Assembly: GCA_964429005.1 (NCBI GenBank)
Contig: CAYSAJ010000002.1
Span: 62,001-126,000, forward strand
Length of the DNA: 64,000 bases
Origin: JACRBE01 sp964429005
GTDB taxonomy: Bacteria; Chlamydiota; Chlamydiia; Chlamydiales; JACRBE01
Direction of reading: 5' to 3'
Part shown: positions 1-9,135 of the stretch, piece by piece
Position numbering within the stretch: the stretch's first letter is position 1
How the letters are laid out: each line of letters begins with the position of its first letter
The notes under the pieces: model-generated
The model's input: only the letters and a program-made list of their open reading frames with translations
Databases searched by the model: none
What the model was told of the DNA's origin: nothing
Position numbers and translations under genes: made by a program

Positions 1-3000
1 TAGCGCCATGCATTTTTTTCTCAAATGAGAACCGCCATTTTCTGCACTATCGATATGAATTTTTACCCTTGCGTTCATCCATTCATCTTGGATAGACCCT
101 TGAAGGAAAAGTTCAAAAGCTTGAATTGAATTTGTAAATCCGTAAATCACTGTGGAGGTGTTGGAGAAAATTTCTGGGAAATTGTGTGGGGATGGGAATA
201 TTTTAACGGTCTGTTTGCCTTTAGTTAATGGGGTCACAAGAAGGTTTTTTACAACAGGGCGCTGTAATTGCTTAACTTGTTTGCCAACATGGCGGGGCAA
301 GCCACTATATGTGGAAGAACTGATGACTTTGCCTCTATAAATTTCACTAAGCTTTTCTAGACCCCGTAAATTGGACGATTTGGTAATTGTGGCAGGGTAA
401 ATCGAATATGTTTTTGCAAATGCGGGGAGCTTGCTATAAATGTTCTCCTGATTTTCTTTACTTGCAGAGTATAAGCTCGCTCCGTTGGTAAATAGGATGA
501 CTGTGTTCACATCATTAGGGTAATTAGAGGCGATTCTATAAAGGTCTTCTAGGATGACATTGATATTTTTTGATGAGTAACGAAAAGATTGAGCTTGTTT
601 AGTGAGAAAACGCTCAACTTTTTCGTCGGAATTTTCTTGATGATATCCGGGTTCTGCCTCCATTTTTTGGAAGGCCCCATCAAAAACATAAACGTTGAAG
701 GCATCATCTGAATAGATGTAAGGGAGAGTCTGACGGATGGATGTTACGTAGCTTTCGTAAAGGTATTTGTCAGTCGTTTTGTTTTTATCGATAACAAAGT
801 AGACATTTTGACGAATGGGGGTAAGTCTTTCTGCTGAAATAGGTTTTAGTTCTAATGCAAAATAATAGCCACTACCATCAGGTTTAGCCGCTATTTGAAT
901 CTTTTTTATAAATTCTTCGGAGAAGTTATAGGTGCCAAGTTCCTCTAAAGAAGGAATTTGACTAAGTTCATAACAAAGGACACGATGCTTGTTATTCATC
1001 CAATGAGAGTTTTCTGTCGAAGCTGCATAATGAATAGAATTGGCAAGGAATATGGTTTTAGAAAACTGTTTATACGAGCTTTCCACCAAATCGTCATACG
1101 TTCCTTGAGTGTCTGTTTTACTTAAGTCTGATAGAAGAAGAGGAAATAACAAATCTGATAATGTGTAATCGGTATTTTCTGCGAATTCTACAGGAGAAAA
1201 AACCACGTTGATCTTTTCAAGAGATTGGACAGTAAAAGATGTTTCCAAAGGGGGATCGATCTGAGCTAACAAAATAAATTTTTGATTGTGTCTTGGTAAG
1301 TCAGACCCTGCAGTTGGCATGAGATCCTGATCTAAACAAAAAGGGGCCACTACAGTAGATAATTGAGGTGAAGCAACTTCAAAGCTGCATGAAGTAATTC
1401 CAAGCGTTGCTACGAATTCCTCAGCCGACTGTTCAACAGTAAAACCTTGAATATCTTTGGTGTCGTTGATACTCCCCTTCAAAAGATAAGCAAAACTGGG
1501 GGCAGTTCCAATAGTTTTGGGTAATGAACAGGTACTCAAATTTAATGAAAAAGCTAGATATTCTTCGATTTTAGTTTCTGTAGGAATGAAGGAATTATAG
1601 CTACTAATATAACGGTGGAATGTTACATACATCTCTTTCTGAAAATCTGCTAAAGGAACCTCATTTTTAACTGGTGTGGGCAAGCTTTTATTAGAAAAAA
1701 CTGAGACTGCCGAAAAACGAGGAGTAATTGAATCCAAACTATGAGAAGGGAAGTATCGAATGCTAGATTTTCTATTAAGTAAAATTGAAGTGGCTAGTTG
1801 CATAGTTTCTGTTTGCAATCCAATTCCCATGTGAAGTGGCGATGAATGGTCTGAAGGGAGAGAATGAAAAGAAAATACGATGAAAGGGGCCTCAGTAAGC
1901 TCTTTGCTAGCATTGATTGATAAATTTGACGAGTATAATGGTGTGTAGGAACACTTAATTGGAGAATTCGAAACAAGGTAGATTGAAGGAGAAGGGAGAG
2001 AACTTTTAGCGATGAGAGGTAGTTGGTATTTTGAGAATTCAAAAGAGTCTTCGGTTAAAATCGGATGACTCATCTTCTTTAAGCTGCAGCTACGAGTCTT
2101 TTGCCAATCTGTTGAAGACACGATAAAATCACTAGAGCTTTCTGATTCTTTAGCAGGTTTAACTTGAGAAGCATGAGGCATACTCAGGGATAAAGCCTTG
2201 TAGGAAACTCCTGAAGGCACTAATAAACTACTTTGGGCACTCGTTTTAAGAAGATCTATAGATGGATGAGAAATCGCATAAAGAGAATTCATTTGTGGCT
2301 TATCAAGATAGATGATCAGGGAATGGGAGCTAGTGTCAGAGGATTTCCATTGGAGTAATGATTGGTTATGATGAGAAAGAGCCGATTCAGGAACTGGTAA
2401 CTGAGTAAATGAAAACCCTCTATCGTCAGTTAAAATAATACTCTCACAAGTAGTGAAAGTTTCTATGACAACAATATGGTTAAAAGAGATTTTTTCTGGA
2501 GATGAAGAATGAGGGGTTTGTATCAGAAAAAAAGCATCGTGTTCGATATCAAAAATTAAAGATAAATTCTGAGCAACAAAAGGGGAAAAAACATCACCGC
2601 TGGAGAGATTAGGCTGAACTGTTGATTCTTTTTGTGGCACAGCTGAATCAATCACAATAAGCTTATTATTTATCTTTATTGTTAGAGGTGTAGGTAGGGA
2701 ATCTGAATAAGCTTTTTGAAGCTGGACTTTTGGCGAAGGCAAGATAGCAAAAGAAACGATTTCAAAAACACTGTCGGCTGGCTCAAATATTAGTGAAGAT
2801 GATTGGTACTGTAACAAAAAATTTGGGCTATCCGCTTTGGGATCAATGAATCCAAGGAATCCTTCTTTGTGAGGGGAGACGATATCGAATTCCTGAGATT
2901 CGATATAAGAAACTAAGCAATGAAGAGATACCTCTGGCAAGAAGGGCTTTTGATGGGCTAGAGGTGACCTTTGCACAAGCGGAGTCGAGGGGCTAAACGA

Positions 3001-3222
3001 AAATGTGGTTAGTTCATTTTCATCAGCAAAGGTAAGAACGATTCGATTTGTAGAAAGGGCTTGCTCTGAAAAAACTAAGGGCAAGTTATTTGAAAAAAAC
3101 CGATCCTGATTCGAAGAATTATCTTCCAAAGAAGGATCGGATGTTGCAAGCAATAGATCTGGATAAAAGCCTTGCCCTACCACAAGGGAAAGAAACAAAG
3201 CAGTTAAAGCAGATTTTGGCAT
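1..3222 (-). CDS. Very large secreted protein with a von Willebrand factor A-like domain (C-terminus beyond window)
   Basis: The frame is open from the ATG at 3222 to the window edge, giving at least 1074 residues; the C-terminus is not seen. The first ~27 residues look like a signal peptide (short Lys-containing start, then a Leu/Val-rich core), so export is likely. The long Ser/Pro/Leu-rich middle matches nothing I recognise. Around residues 805-960 there is a vWA-like fold: a hydrophobic strand ending VIDKNKT near residue 812, where the usual MIDAS DxSxS is degenerate, and a second strand VILFTNG near residue 905 resembling the vWA ILFTDG strand. It starts 9 bases after the stop of the secreted TPR gene, so the two are probably one transcript and may act together at the envelope. 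Metal binding is doubtful because two MIDAS serines are replaced. Start and frame are certain; function is not. Confidence 0.75.
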   Translation of the reverse strand, partial: MPKSALTALFLSLVVGQGFYPDLLLATSDPSLEDNSSNQDRFFSNNLPLVFSEQALSTNRIVLTFADENELTTFSFSPSTPLVQRSPLAHQKPFLPEVSLHCLVSYIESQEFDIVSPHKEGFLGFIDPKADSPNFLLQYQSSSLIFEPADSVFEIVSFAILPSPKVQLQKAYSDSLPTPLTIKINNKLIVIDSAVPQKESTVQPNLSSGDVFSPFVAQNLSLIFDIEHDAFFLIQTPHSSSPEKISFNHIVVIETFTTCESIILTDDRGFSFTQLPVPESALSHHNQSLLQWKSSDTSSHSLIIYLDKPQMNSLYAISHPSIDLLKTSAQSSLLVPSGVSYKALSLSMPHASQVKPAKESESSSDFIVSSTDWQKTRSCSLKKMSHPILTEDSFEFSKYQLPLIAKSSLPSPSIYLVSNSPIKCSYTPLYSSNLSINASKELTEAPFIVFSFHSLPSDHSSPLHMGIGLQTETMQLATSILLNRKSSIRYFPSHSLDSITPRFSAVSVFSNKSLPTPVKNEVPLADFQKEMYVTFHRYISSYNSFIPTETKIEEYLAFSLNLSTCSLPKTIGTAPSFAYLLKGSINDTKDIQGFTVEQSAEEFVATLGITSCSFEVASPQLSTVVAPFCLDQDLMPTAGSDLPRHNQKFILLAQIDPPLETSFTVQSLEKINVVFSPVEFAENTDYTLSDLLFPLLLSDLSKTDTQGTYDDLVESSYKQFSKTIFLANSIHYAASTENSHWMNNKHRVLCYELSQIPSLEELGTYNFSEEFIKKIQIAAKPDGSGYYFALELKPISAERLTPIRQNVYFVIDKNKTTDKYLYESYVTSIRQTLPYIYSDDAFNVYVFDGAFQKMEAEPGYHQENSDEKVERFLTKQAQSFRYSSKNINVILEDLYRIASNYPNDVNTVILFTNGASLYSASKENQENIYSKLPAFAKTYSIYPATITKSSNLRGLEKLSEIYRGKVISSSTYSGLPRHVGKQVKQLQRPVVKNLLVTPLTKGKQTVKIFPSPHNFPEIFSNTSTVIYGFTNSIQAFELFLQGSIQDEWMNARVKIHIDSAENGGSHLRKKCMAL

Positions 3223-3231
3223 AGAATCACT

Positions 3232-6033
3232 CTAGTAAGAATTCGAGGTGTCTATTTCTTTAATGCTAGCTTCAATTTGCTGTTTTAAATAAGGGGTTAA
3301 GTTTCCTTGATTTTGAATTTCAGCAAATTTGCTAAGGGCTTGAGAATTGAGTTCCTCCGCTGCCGAAACGCGATGAGATTGCAGCTCAATGCGCGCTTTC
3401 ATACGAAGAATTTCCCCCTCAACATACAACATGTACATATCATAGAGGTTTTTCTTGTCGGGATTAGCTGCGAGATTCTTCTGATATTCCTGTGACATAG
3501 CATCTTGGGTCGATTCAAAATCTTCTTTGATCCGCCCTAAGAAAAACATATAGCGAGATTCTTTCTCATCATTTGCTGCAATTTTCCCACGGAATTTTGC
3601 ATAGTCTAGAGCTGCTTCAAGATGCAGGGGCTCTGATTCCACTTGTTTCTTGATTTGGATCTCTTTAAATGTAGATAGAACATCTGAGACTTGCTCAGAT
3701 GAGCCGTGAGTATTTCCTAATTTAACTTCTAGTCGAGCTTTGTGAAGCTTAGCATAATCCACAATATATGAGCTGTTTGTATTAAACTGGCTCGTGATGA
3801 ATGAGAATGTTTCTAAAGCTTCTTGATCTTTATTATTAAGCTCATAAGCTTTAGCTAGCTCTAGAAGAGACTGTTTTTTTAACTGCCAATCAACTTGAGA
3901 TTGTGCGTACTGCTGGCTTACGAGATCTCTAAGTGTAGAAATCGCTTTTGCTGAGTCCCCCCGATTAGAAAGAAGGTCAACATACTTCATGATTTCTGGC
4001 TCAGCGAAAGCTGTTTCTTTCGAGAGTTCGATCACTTTACCAGAGGCTGGATTGATCAAGCTGCTTTCATAGATTGCAATAGCTTTTGAGAACGAGCCAT
4101 CTGTATCTTCACCTTTTGTATATTTCTGATAAAACTGGCCAGCAAGCCATAGTTTATTCTGAAGCTTGATAGGAGAGTCATTTTTCTGAAATACAATATA
4201 CAAATGCTCAGCAGCTTTATCAAAATAAGGCTGTGGATTCTCTTTATTTTTTGAGGATAGCTCTGTCGCTTTGCTCAAGTAAGAATTATAGAGCTGAAGA
4301 TGGATATTCGATGAATCTTTTAATTTTGGATCTATTTCGAGAGCTTTTTCTGTATTTTCATAAAATTTTACAGGGTCAGCTCCAAGTTTTTGATGGCATA
4401 GAGCGACTAGAAAATGGGCTTCCCCTAATGAAACATGATTTTGATAGGTGTCTATGTATTGAGATAAAAGCTTTAAGGCTACATCATTTTTCTCTAATTC
4501 ATAGGCAGTTTTGCACTGTATAAACTTACAATCTCTTTCTTCTTCAGCATTAAATACAGTTCCCAGTTTAGCTTGGGCTGCTAGGACTTGGTTTACATCT
4601 GCAAAGAAATCAGCTTTAGAATAATTTTGAGCTCCACTTTGATGAAGATGGAACGAGCTTGAGAGCAAGTATTTATAGGCTATTGCTTTTTCTTTCCCTT
4701 CTGGAAATGTAGTCAGGTACTGTTTAAGGGTTGTATAACTTGTTTTGTAGTCTTGCGCATCATGGGTAACAAGTCCATATTCCAACAAAAGCGTTTCGCG
4801 ATCTTCAAATTTAGGATATGTTTGTAAGATATGTTTTAATTGTTGCTCTGCTTCTTTTACATTCCCCGAAGATTTTGTCATTAATCCCTGAATAAGCAAA
4901 GCTTGTGAGAGTTCATTTGCTTGGGGATAATTTGATGAAAGCACACTAAGAGCTTTATCGAAATTTTCTTTTTGATGCAATTTATCGGCGCAGCTTAGTA
5001 GCATGAGAGTAGCATTTTTATGTTGAGGGGTCCCTGACTGAGAAATCGCAACATATTTATTTAAATGAGTCTGCGCTGTTTCGTATTGCTCTAAAGCAAA
5101 AAAACTTCTCCCCATCATGTATTCATAAGAGGGCTTTTTATCATCAGACATATGCATCGCAAATTGAGAATCTGCTTTCACGACTTCCGCAAAATGATTT
5201 TGATCAAAAAGAAGAACTAAGTGGTTATAGCTAGCATCATTGAGATGTTTCCCTTTTAAGCTAATCACTTCATTAAATGTAGTAATCGCGTGTTGAGGGT
5301 TGCTTTTTGCAAAAGCAAGGCCTGCATGGAAAAGGAATTCTTCTCTTCGATTTACATGAGTTTTTGCTAGTTGGGTGTATTGCTCTCCTGCGAGCTGATG
5401 TTCATCTAAAATCACATAGATTTCTGCCAAGGCGAGTTGAGAATGATCGCCAAAAGAGGAACTCTTAAGACCTTCAAAGAGGGTTTTTGCTTGGGAAGCT
5501 TGTTTTTTCTTAACAGCTGGTTGTGCTTCTTCCATAGAAAGGCGAAGAAGGGAGTCTGCCATTAAGAATTGTAGCTCACTTTTACGCTCTACTACGGGAC
5601 CTTTTTGAGAAAATAGGAAAGGTTCACCTTGTTTTACAATCTTTTGGAAGTCATTAAGTTCGTAGTAGCATTGAAGTTTATTAATGATTGTTTTCTCTAC
5701 AACATCAGATTGTTTAATCTGATCATAGTACTCTATAGCTGCTGCATAAGAACCTTCTTGGAGCATGATATCTCCATACATTCCTCTGAGCTGATCCGCA
5801 AGTTTACTTTGAGGATGCGTAGACAGAAAGGAAAGAATTTGTTCCTTCACTAGCTTGTAGTCTTGGTCTTTCCAAAATTCCGCAATTCTTCGTACGAGAA
5901 AAGCTTCTTCTTGGTCCATAGTACTTTGAGGAACAGAAGAAGTTTTTTCAGCATGAAGAGGAAGTGTATGTAAGCAAGCTACTGTTGTACAAACTATAAA
6001 AGGATATTTCGAGAAATTCTTATTTTTGCGCAT
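3232..6033 (-). CDS. Secreted tetratricopeptide-repeat (TPR) protein, 933 aa
   Basis: A signal peptide is visible, with basic residues, a hydrophobic core and a likely AxA-type cleavage after LPLHA at about residue 28. The rest is helical with repeated TPR signatures (for example YAAAIEYYDQI, YETAQTHLNKY, KEAEQQLKHIL), consistent with a solenoid that holds partner proteins in the periplasm or at the outer membrane. No enzymatic motif is seen. It lies immediately upstream of the giant vWA-like gene with only 9 bases between them and downstream of another TPR gene, so a shared envelope complex is a fair inference. Chlamydia encodes a large uncharacterised protein close to sdh/tatD that could be the counterpart (near CT590 from memory), but I cannot confirm that. 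Function unknown beyond scaffold. Confidence 0.85.
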   Translation of the reverse strand: MRKNKNFSKYPFIVCTTVACLHTLPLHAEKTSSVPQSTMDQEEAFLVRRIAEFWKDQDYKLVKEQILSFLSTHPQSKLADQLRGMYGDIMLQEGSYAAAIEYYDQIKQSDVVEKTIINKLQCYYELNDFQKIVKQGEPFLFSQKGPVVERKSELQFLMADSLLRLSMEEAQPAVKKKQASQAKTLFEGLKSSSFGDHSQLALAEIYVILDEHQLAGEQYTQLAKTHVNRREEFLFHAGLAFAKSNPQHAITTFNEVISLKGKHLNDASYNHLVLLFDQNHFAEVVKADSQFAMHMSDDKKPSYEYMMGRSFFALEQYETAQTHLNKYVAISQSGTPQHKNATLMLLSCADKLHQKENFDKALSVLSSNYPQANELSQALLIQGLMTKSSGNVKEAEQQLKHILQTYPKFEDRETLLLEYGLVTHDAQDYKTSYTTLKQYLTTFPEGKEKAIAYKYLLSSSFHLHQSGAQNYSKADFFADVNQVLAAQAKLGTVFNAEEERDCKFIQCKTAYELEKNDVALKLLSQYIDTYQNHVSLGEAHFLVALCHQKLGADPVKFYENTEKALEIDPKLKDSSNIHLQLYNSYLSKATELSSKNKENPQPYFDKAAEHLYIVFQKNDSPIKLQNKLWLAGQFYQKYTKGEDTDGSFSKAIAIYESSLINPASGKVIELSKETAFAEPEIMKYVDLLSNRGDSAKAISTLRDLVSQQYAQSQVDWQLKKQSLLELAKAYELNNKDQEALETFSFITSQFNTNSSYIVDYAKLHKARLEVKLGNTHGSSEQVSDVLSTFKEIQIKKQVESEPLHLEAALDYAKFRGKIAANDEKESRYMFFLGRIKEDFESTQDAMSQEYQKNLAANPDKKNLYDMYMLYVEGEILRMKARIELQSHRVSAAEELNSQALSKFAEIQNQGNLTPYLKQQIEASIKEIDTSNSY

Positions 6034-6148
6034 AGAGACACCACACCTGGCTTTTTCAAAATCATTATTTACTCTTTATGGACTGAGGCAGGAATAAAAA
6101 AAAAGAAAAAAAATCAAAAAAACTCTACAATTTTGCACATTTTTTTTA

Positions 6149-7135
6149 TTAGGTAGTTATTTCAAGAAAAATTGAGCGAATGCCAGTATCGTAAGTGTTG
6201 ATGAGCTCTTGTGCTTTTTTAGGATGACTGTGAAAGAGTTTTTCGTAAATTTTTAGTGCATCAGCATGTTGGTTGGTGTCAAAATAAAGTTTTCCTAAAC
6301 GATAAAGAATAGTTTCGTCAGCTGGTCTTAGCAAATAGAGTTTTTCATATTGCTCAATTTCTTTTTCTTTCATGTTGAGGTTTTTATAGCAAAAAGCCAT
6401 TTGAGCATTCACCCATAAATCCTCAGGAGATAAATGATCAATAATTTTGAGCTCTTCAATCGCTAGTTTATTTAGCTCTTGATATTGGAAATCAAATTTT
6501 TCCTTAAGAGGTCTTCCAAATAATAGCAGTGTCTGGGGCTGCTTGTAGATTTTTACCATGGCGATGTAGGTTTTAGCGAGGGATGTATGGAGATGGATGT
6601 GAAGGGGATTTTTCTTAATGAGAGAGGTTTGAGCATCTATAGTGTGAATAAAAAAGAGCTCTTCAAGAAAATGACGATCTTTCCAAATCCAATACGCAAG
6701 GAGTGTATGGAGAGGTGTAAATCGACCAAATGGCTTCCAAATTTCTTTTTTATCTTCAAGTGCCTGAATGAAATGAAAGGCTGATGTAAAGATCGCTTGT
6801 TCTCTTTCACACTGAGGCGAAAGAAGATTAATACAGCTCTCTAAATATCCCTCGACAAGACTTACAAACTGATCTGGCTTTCTTGCATGGAAGTAGTATC
6901 CAAAAATAATGTAGCAGAAAAAGGAGAAGATCCAAATCGATATAGAAAAAGCAAAGAATGTAGAAGTGGGAAAAAGAAAATAGAGACTAAATACAGTTAC
7001 ACCTTCTAAACAAAGGGCACTTATCATGGATAAGTGAAATAAAAAATGAGATCTCAATATTTTTGAAAATTGCTTCAATGTAGTGATAGCGGAGGGCTCA
7101 ATGGGATGAGAAAATTGATACGAAGAGGTCTGCAT
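6149..7135 (-). CDS. Membrane protein with two N-terminal transmembrane segments and C-terminal TPRs
   Basis: The 328-residue product has a cytoplasmic-type N-terminus, two adjacent hydrophobic segments at about residues 38-90, and then a soluble helical region. Residues ~225-310 carry two or three TPR units (LWVNAQMAFCYKNL, ILYRLGKLYFDTN, HADALKIYEKLF). It is probably anchored in the inner membrane with the TPRs as a protein-binding arm. It reads in the same direction as the downstream secreted TPR gene; the 115-base gap between them holds long T-runs on the coding strand and no clear terminator hairpin. I do not recognise the gene as a named family. Confidence 0.8.
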   Translation of the reverse strand: MQTSSYQFSHPIEPSAITTLKQFSKILRSHFLFHLSMISALCLEGVTVFSLYFLFPTSTFFAFSISIWIFSFFCYIIFGYYFHARKPDQFVSLVEGYLESCINLLSPQCEREQAIFTSAFHFIQALEDKKEIWKPFGRFTPLHTLLAYWIWKDRHFLEELFFIHTIDAQTSLIKKNPLHIHLHTSLAKTYIAMVKIYKQPQTLLLFGRPLKEKFDFQYQELNKLAIEELKIIDHLSPEDLWVNAQMAFCYKNLNMKEKEIEQYEKLYLLRPADETILYRLGKLYFDTNQHADALKIYEKLFHSHPKKAQELINTYDTGIRSIFLEITT

Positions 7136-7267
7136 GGCTCTATGTCTAGTTTTTGATAAAGATATATAAAAGGGGATTTTTTAGCATGCTTCAAACTTGA
7201 TAAGAAATTATGGACTCCAAGATCTCACCATTTGAGTTATGTGTGGAATTAATTCTAAATAGGTTGT

Positions 7268-8530
7268 TTACGAGGACGAAACTATAGTGTTTTTCATCAC
7301 TTGTCCACCTTTCATAATGAGCTTGACTCTATCTGGTTGATTGACAAGTAATGAAATGTCTTCTCCTGGATTTCCTTGAATTAGAAGTAAATCGGCGATG
7401 GCATTTGGAGCAATAATACCTAATTTATTTTTCCCCATCACAAGTTCTCCATTAACCATAGTCGCAGATTCGAGAATTTCAAAAGGAGTTTCTACTTGAG
7501 ATCTCAAAGAAAATTCCCTCATCTGCCAAAGATTACCTTCAGCCCCAAGTAAGTCTGTGCCAAAACCTATTTTTACACCTTGAGAGCGGGCGATTTTAAT
7601 CGCCTGAAGACCTTGCTTTCTTACAGTATCCAATTTTTGTAAGCTCTCGATAGGAAGCCCAAGCTCAGGGCCAAGTTCATAAAGGCATTCATAAATGACA
7701 AGTGTAGGAACTAAAAAAGTTCCATGCCGTACCATTAATGCTGCTGTCTCTTCGTCAAGTAAGTTGCCATGCTCTATGCAGCGAACTCCCAATTTTACGC
7801 ATCTTGAGATCGCGGCTGGAGTATAGGCATGGGCAAGAACATAAGTACTAAAATTAGATGCCTCCTCTACAATAGCTTTGATCTCTTCTTCAGAATATTG
7901 AAGATTTGAAATTCGGTCTGTGGGTGATGCGACTCCTCCCGAGGCCATGATTTTGAGTTGAGTGGCACCTTTCCTCAGTTCATCACGTGCTGCTTTCCTC
8001 ACTTCAGTCACTCCATCAGCGATTCGTGAAATCGAACTCCCTGATAGAACGCAACCGCAAGGAACACTACAACAACCTCCTCCATGATTCGGTTTTCGAA
8101 AATCTCCATGGCCTCCAGTTTGGCTAAGTGCTTTACCTGAGTAAAAGAGGCGGGGGCCTTTGATGAGCCCTGTTTCTACAGCGTGAGCAAGGCCAAAGTC
8201 AGCACCTCCTGCGTCACGCACACTGGTGAATCCTCTTTGGAGCATTTGTTCAAGAAAAATACCTGCTTGAATCGCGATTTCACTTTCAGGAATATCGTCA
8301 TTGTGCAGGTCAAGCTTTGGAGCCGTTACATGGACATGAGCATCGATAAGGCCAGGCATCAGAGTTAGACCCTTACCATCTATTTTGCTAAGATCTTTTA
8401 ACGAAAATGGGGAAGAGGAGACTTCTTGAATAAGACCATTTTGGATTAATATATGGTACCCCTTTCGGAGGCTTCTACCGGGAATATCTAACAAACAAAT
8501 ATTGGATATAGCGATTTTATTGGTATTCAT
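7268..8530 (-). CDS. Metal-dependent amidohydrolase (imidazolonepropionase/prolidase-like)
   Basis: A full-length 420-residue amidohydrolase with all expected metal and catalytic positions: HxH in LIDAHVHV (H65, H67), a lysine in LKIMASGG (K193) that would be carboxylated to bridge two metals, H234 in LAHAYT, H254 in IEHGN and D326 in FGTDLL. The small N-terminal beta-domain is rejoined by the C-terminal segment ADLLLIQGNP, as is usual. This architecture belongs to the cytosolic branch often annotated as imidazolonepropionase-like or Xaa-Pro dipeptidase, which hydrolyses amide or dipeptide bonds; no histidine-degradation genes are nearby, so a peptide substrate is more likely. An unusual Cys/Gly-rich segment (GGGCCSVPCGC, about residues 150-160) lies in the barrel. 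Substrate unresolved. Confidence 0.85.
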   Translation of the reverse strand: MNTNKIAISNICLLDIPGRSLRKGYHILIQNGLIQEVSSSPFSLKDLSKIDGKGLTLMPGLIDAHVHVTAPKLDLHNDDIPESEIAIQAGIFLEQMLQRGFTSVRDAGGADFGLAHAVETGLIKGPRLFYSGKALSQTGGHGDFRKPNHGGGCCSVPCGCVLSGSSISRIADGVTEVRKAARDELRKGATQLKIMASGGVASPTDRISNLQYSEEEIKAIVEEASNFSTYVLAHAYTPAAISRCVKLGVRCIEHGNLLDEETAALMVRHGTFLVPTLVIYECLYELGPELGLPIESLQKLDTVRKQGLQAIKIARSQGVKIGFGTDLLGAEGNLWQMREFSLRSQVETPFEILESATMVNGELVMGKNKLGIIAPNAIADLLLIQGNPGEDISLLVNQPDRVKLIMKGGQVMKNTIVSSS

Positions 8531-8561
8531 TCGCTCACTCTTTTTATTTAACTTAAAACAG

Positions 8562-8581
8562 AGGGAGCCATTAGGCTCCTT
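8562..8581 (-). terminator. Hairpin after the glycine-zipper gene, possible weak terminator
   Basis: GGAGCC (8564-8569) and GGCTCC (8574-8579) pair around a 4-base loop, extended by weaker outer pairs. It lies just past the stop of the gene at 8589-9026, read on the minus strand, and a TTTT run follows about 4 bases beyond the stem. The short, offset U-tract makes termination plausible but not strong. Confidence 0.45.
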
Positions 8582-8588
8582 TCATCAT

Positions 8589-9026
8589 TTACGTAGAGAT
8601 CATGTAATTAATAACTCTCGAAGAGACATGAGCTTTCTCTAGGTCTCTGATATCATCAGTAGTGAGATGATATTTACTGTTCGTCTTTTTGATCATAGAA
8701 ATAATTGTGTCATCAGAGAGGCCAGCTTTTGACATTTTCTTGATGTCATCGATGGAAAGCTGTTGGTTATTATCAATTCGTTGAAGTGTTTGAGGATCCT
8801 GTTGTTGAACGTTTTGTCTTTCTTGAGCATCAAGTGCGCTACCAATTAAAGCACCACCAATGACTCCGACTGCGCCACCAATTAATGCGCCTTGACCACC
8901 CCCAGCGAGTGCTCCGATGCCAGCTCCCGTGGCGCCCCCTGCTAAAATTCCTGTTTGAGTATTTGTTTGGCAACCAACGAGTAATAAAAATGTGCCATAG
9001 ATGGCAATAGCCTTACTTCTTTTCAT
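8589..9026 (-). CDS. Small outer-membrane lipoprotein with glycine-zipper motif
   Basis: The 145-residue product begins with a lipoprotein signal ending LLLVGC, so Cys19 should be lipidated. It is followed by a classic glycine zipper of repeated GxxxG/AxxxG steps (GGATGAGIGALAGG, GALIGGAVGVIGGALIG) at about residues 28-65, a membrane-inserting segment found in the SlyB/YMGG-type lipoprotein families. The C-terminal half is a charged helical domain (SIDDIKKMSKAGLSDDTII). Role is structural or envelope-stress related by family, not catalytic. It is followed by a hairpin at 8562-8581 and preceded by the response-regulator gene with its own terminator, so it is probably transcribed alone. Confidence 0.8.
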   Translation of the reverse strand: MKRSKAIAIYGTFLLLVGCQTNTQTGILAGGATGAGIGALAGGGQGALIGGAVGVIGGALIGSALDAQERQNVQQQDPQTLQRIDNNQQLSIDDIKKMSKAGLSDDTIISMIKKTNSKYHLTTDDIRDLEKAHVSSRVINYMIST

Positions 9027-9103
9027 GTTTCCCCCCTAGAAAAAGATGTAAATTCCCATTTACCAGAAATTCATTAACTTGCAATGAGTTTTTTCTAAAG
9101 GAC

Positions 9104-9130
9104 AAAAGAAGGCGACTAATAAGTCGCCTT
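9104..9130 (-). terminator. Rho-independent terminator of the response-regulator gene
   Basis: A perfect 9-bp stem AAGGCGACT (9109-9117) / AGTCGCCTT (9122-9130) with a 4-base loop starts 5 bases after the stop of the regulator on the minus strand and is followed by CTTTTG. This is a convincing intrinsic terminator. Confidence 0.8.
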
Positions 9131-9135
9131 AAGGA

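Noticed and set aside
1794..2042. 82-codon open frame on the minus strand
   Set aside because: Lies in another frame of the same strand as the large vWA-like gene, which is open over the whole region.
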